A stretch of DNA of 8,578 bases from CAYYFV01 sp964451705. Its GTDB lineage: Bacteria > Patescibacteriota > Gracilibacteria > UBA1369 > GCA-2718715. Each line of letters starts with the position of its first letter. Position 1 is the stretch's first letter. Under the pieces are notes generated by a model, which saw nothing but the letters and a program-made list of their open reading frames with translations, was not told the origin of the DNA and ran no database searches. Positions 7,501 to 8,578 of this stretch are shown here, piece by piece. The stretch is from contig CAYVIV010000032.1 of the NCBI GenBank assembly GCA_964451705.1, forward strand, positions 1 to 8,578. Direction: 5' to 3'. The position numbers were made by a program, and so were the translations under genes.

Positions 7501-8578
7501 ACGGGCCCATCTGCATGATTATACCAGTTGCTAGCAGCAATTACCTTATTTGTAGCATCGTTATTTTGGATGGCGACCTCTGTATTGGTAGCATTGTTAT
7601 TATCTACAAATTTGCTGGTTGAAACGTTTAAATCATTGGCATCAGCTGCCACTTGGATAGCAGTTTGGCCATCCACTAGATTAAAGGTAGAGCCTGTAAT
7701 GGTTGTAGCTGCATGGGCATTAATGTCTATGCCAAGTGCATTTGTATTGTGCGAAGTGTGATCGTCGATAGTAACGGTTGCTGTGGCACTGTTGACCTTT
7801 AGACCGACAGTACTTGCATTTTTGATAACAGTGTCATGCAATGCGGCAGAGTTTGCGAGATTAATACCTGTGGCAAAGCCATCTATGGTATTAACTTTAG
7901 CGTCATTAGCAGGGTTACCGATAGTTGTACTGTTGGTAACTCCACTAATATCTAGACCAATTACACCACCGGCAGAACTTGTGATTGCATTAAGTTCCAT
8001 AACAAGATCTGTAGCTGCAGTGATTATGAGACCATGTGTTAGTTTATTTGTGAGTGTATTGTCAGAGATAGTGACTGTGCCAGTAAATTTACCGGCTAGG
8101 TCAATACCTTTATAGCTATCGTTGGCAGCATCTACTGCCTGAATAGTATTATTGGTGATAGTTAATGTAGTGTATGGCCCAGCTCCGCTTGAGCTAATTG
8201 CAGTTTGATTATTATCAGCTTTAATGGCTGTATTATTTCTAATGATTGCATTATTTGCTTTAACATCGATAGGGGAGTTGAAGGTGGTTGCTTCTAAGAT
8301 AGCATTAGCTCCATTAACTGTTGTGGCTCCTGTAACAGTTGAATTTTGAATGGTAGCACTTGCTGCATTAATTGCTATTGTAGAGCCAACCGCCACATTA
8401 TTTACTAATGTTGTTGCAGCGCTTATTGTTAGGGCTCCAGTTATGCTACCATTGGTAAACGACGAATTGATATCGTTTACGGCAACTGTGCTAGCAAACT
8501 TACAGTCTGTAAAGTCCACATTACTGGCAGCAATTGTTAGACCAGCAGTAAAGTTTGTAAAATTACCAGCGTCTTCAA
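4575..8578 (-). CDS. Giant beta-helix surface protein with C-terminal SLH domains (5' partial)
   Basis: The frame is open to the window edge. The GTG at 8519 is an ordinary codon, so at least 1,333 residues are present and the signal peptide lies outside. Numbering is from 8519. Residues up to about 360 are an Asn/Thr/Ala-rich right-handed beta-helix, closed by an NWYNHADGP...GGRIKVNGKLNFSPF segment (331-363), the NWWG..SGP-like cap seen in many secreted beta-helix proteins. A second beta-helix spans about 400-720. From about 740 come Ig-like beta domains (VDKNAPVVNF) and a Cys-containing module (896-950) ending in TNHATVIAA. Three SLH repeats end the protein: about 1127-1165, 1177-1226 (SDIHANSMYF...KGYEDGTFKPYQSVSRAEA) and 1237-1286 (YKDVPNDAWF...KGYSDGEFKP). 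SLH domains bind cell-wall polymer, so the protein should sit on the cell surface, perhaps as S-layer, adhesin or glycan-binding protein. No polysaccharide-cleaving active site could be recognised. Confidence 0.88.
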   Translation of the reverse strand, partial: EDAGNFTNFTAGLTIAASNVDFTDCKFASTVAVNDINSSFTNGSITGALTISAATTLVNNVAVGSTIAINAASATIQNSTVTGATTVNGANAILEATTFNSPIDVKANNAIIRNNTAIKADNNQTAISSSGAGPYTTLTITNNTIQAVDAANDSYKGIDLAGKFTGTVTISDNTLTNKLTHGLIITAATDLVMELNAITSSAGGVIGLDISGVTNSTTIGNPANDAKVNTIDGFATGINLANSAALHDTVIKNASTVGLKVNSATATVTIDDHTSHNTNALGIDINAHAATTITGSTFNLVDGQTAIQVAADANDLNVSTSKFVDNNNATNTEVAIQNNDATNKVIAASNWYNHADGPVHDDDAAVGGRIKVNGKLNFSPFYTTDALDNNLIDYRLKATKNGGAITYHTYLSNALTEVGNSSALDIKRNINIDALNITNQTINVTCSNAATTIDTGDNSLTLSGSDITLDSCRVNDPIVVTGANATISNSTLPSAIVTGANSTFNTNTINSTTAENIYFKDATSSTLTNNTFSGDTTTAIKTYGTSPSLTGNNITGDYAIDIHTIASELSNDNYTVSLGNSNILRSDTAATGIGIKAEDAKTHINLAASYATPTIIDKKLIGVDNKNARLTVSKAELTNNTTAVKNLATNSQDVTLEKSAFTDNTIAIHNLGTSTFTIQRNKITHQTPVVNTTYSIKNDQNSIISLTANCLTQLLTQGGLIQTTNEISDCTKTVEQIESAATKDPVFVSEEKAGLAKVATNKVIVDKNAPVVNFLKKENTKALVGSTFTKDNGSAIDLTSVQITNPDGSTMNKNLDSFTVLTERANFTKAVEFKLDDAVAAENNSIEIQNDEDLNLTLEIPKDTVIFAEAAYDGFQFDKLGGVSGTYSNLIDASNAVKIGSNVSKLAFSKAITICLDNNLSEFWGIQLNPGQKFYPINKCSGTKLSGTQNHCFYHVGNKSCIITNHATVIAAANQAIPFDTGGGTSTSNYSKSGTFNKFTRQETSDKQLTAEFQRLTDVQDYSQGGLDLLNVHEKHFDKTTLPTKFIKTFEIGSRALQSSKEIGLTYMIPSQYLAQTQDLALYSYSLKTKDYTLLDAEPEIIENKAYFKTNTTGRMVIMVTNYKRPVLKSISSIFEITDASSPQEPWYTGYIRKAREIGFINKTDQAMQDVTRGKLSDMVTKILEIEPSTVETSQFSDIHANSMYFTPIMTLKNKGVVKGYEDGTFKPYQSVSRAEALKIILMTANIPGNLKISTYKDVPNDAWFKNFVMAASKLGIVKGYSDGEFKPGKTITISEMTKILIKVKQLKENSLLSQNSPWQQKLKNILDIFSFR
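7050..7208 (-). repeat. Second array of ~18-residue beta-helix rungs
   Basis: In the coding frame, residues 438-490 align as DNSLTLSGSDITLDSCRV, NDPIVVTGANATISNSTL and a 17-residue PSAIVTGANSTFNTNTI. They show the same hydrophobic positions (4, 6, 13, 18) as the array nearer the N-terminus. The DNA itself is not closely repeated, so this is an old protein-level repeat. It lies in the second beta-helix block, after the NWYNHADGP cap. Confidence 0.6.
8226..8549 (-). repeat. Six consecutive 18-residue beta-helix rungs (54-base period)
   Basis: Six rungs of exactly 18 residues follow one another, including ASTVAVNDINSSFTNGSI, GSTIAINAASATIQNSTV, TGATTVNGANAILEATTF and NSPIDVKANNAIIRNNTA. Aliphatic or Thr residues recur at positions 4 and 6, a hydrophobic at 13, Asn or a small residue near 15, and usually Val/Ile/Phe at 18, as expected for stacked beta-strands of a right-handed helix. 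The array probably continues beyond the window edge. DNA identity between rungs is low. Confidence 0.7.

Noticed and set aside
8517..8519. GTG at 8519 as the start codon of the surface protein
   Set aside because: The frame stays open to the window edge, the residues upstream (TAGLTIAASN) complete another 18-residue rung, and no signal peptide follows the GTG.
8226..8549. Tandem DNA repeats or a CRISPR-like array at the right edge
   Set aside because: The 54-base period exists only at protein level. The nucleotide units are too different and there are no identical repeats with spacers.

Overview
The window is a low-GC bacterial chromosome segment, densely packed, with short intergenic gaps and no stretch over 100 bases without a gene. 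The gene content best fits a Candidate Phyla Radiation (Patescibacteria) genome. The signs are a HARE-type winged-helix protein of the kind common there, an FtsQ-like protein, a thioredoxin reductase lacking the usual NADPH arginine motif, a PilT ATPase, and a very large Asn/Thr-rich beta-helix surface protein with C-terminal SLH domains. I cannot fix the phylum. Peregrinibacteria- or Gracilibacteria-like lineages are guesses only. All six visible stop codons are TAA or TAG, and no coding frame is interrupted by TGA, so there is no sign of UGA being read as glycine.

Layout, left to right. Positions 1-513 (+) hold the 3' part of a HARE/winged-helix regulator. It converges on pilT (537-1658, -), the retraction ATPase of type IV pili, and a + strand terminator hairpin lies inside the 3' end of pilT. 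Upstream of pilT on the same strand are a dusB-like tRNA-dihydrouridine synthase (1743-2714, -) and an ftsQ/divIB-like division gene (2775-3530, -). These three minus-strand genes may form a loose operon (order ftsQ, dus, pilT), but dus and pilT each also have their own -10 element. ftsQ and trxB (3586-4530, +) diverge from a 55-base gap holding a symmetric -10 box, ATTATAAT, that reads as TATAAT on both strands.

trxB converges on the last gene, with a perfect GC-rich palindrome between them acting as a two-way terminator. The last gene (4575 to the window edge at 8578, -) fills almost half the window. It encodes at least 1,333 residues of a secreted surface protein: two right-handed beta-helix blocks, each containing strikingly regular 18-residue rungs, then Ig-like and Cys-containing beta domains, then three SLH repeats for cell-wall anchoring. 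Its N-terminus lies outside the window.

The genes do not form one pathway. They combine housekeeping functions (tRNA modification, division, redox) with cell-surface functions (pilus retraction, surface-layer protein). No Shine-Dalgarno sequence is visible before any of the four complete genes. I found no RNA genes, mobile elements, CRISPR arrays or origin.
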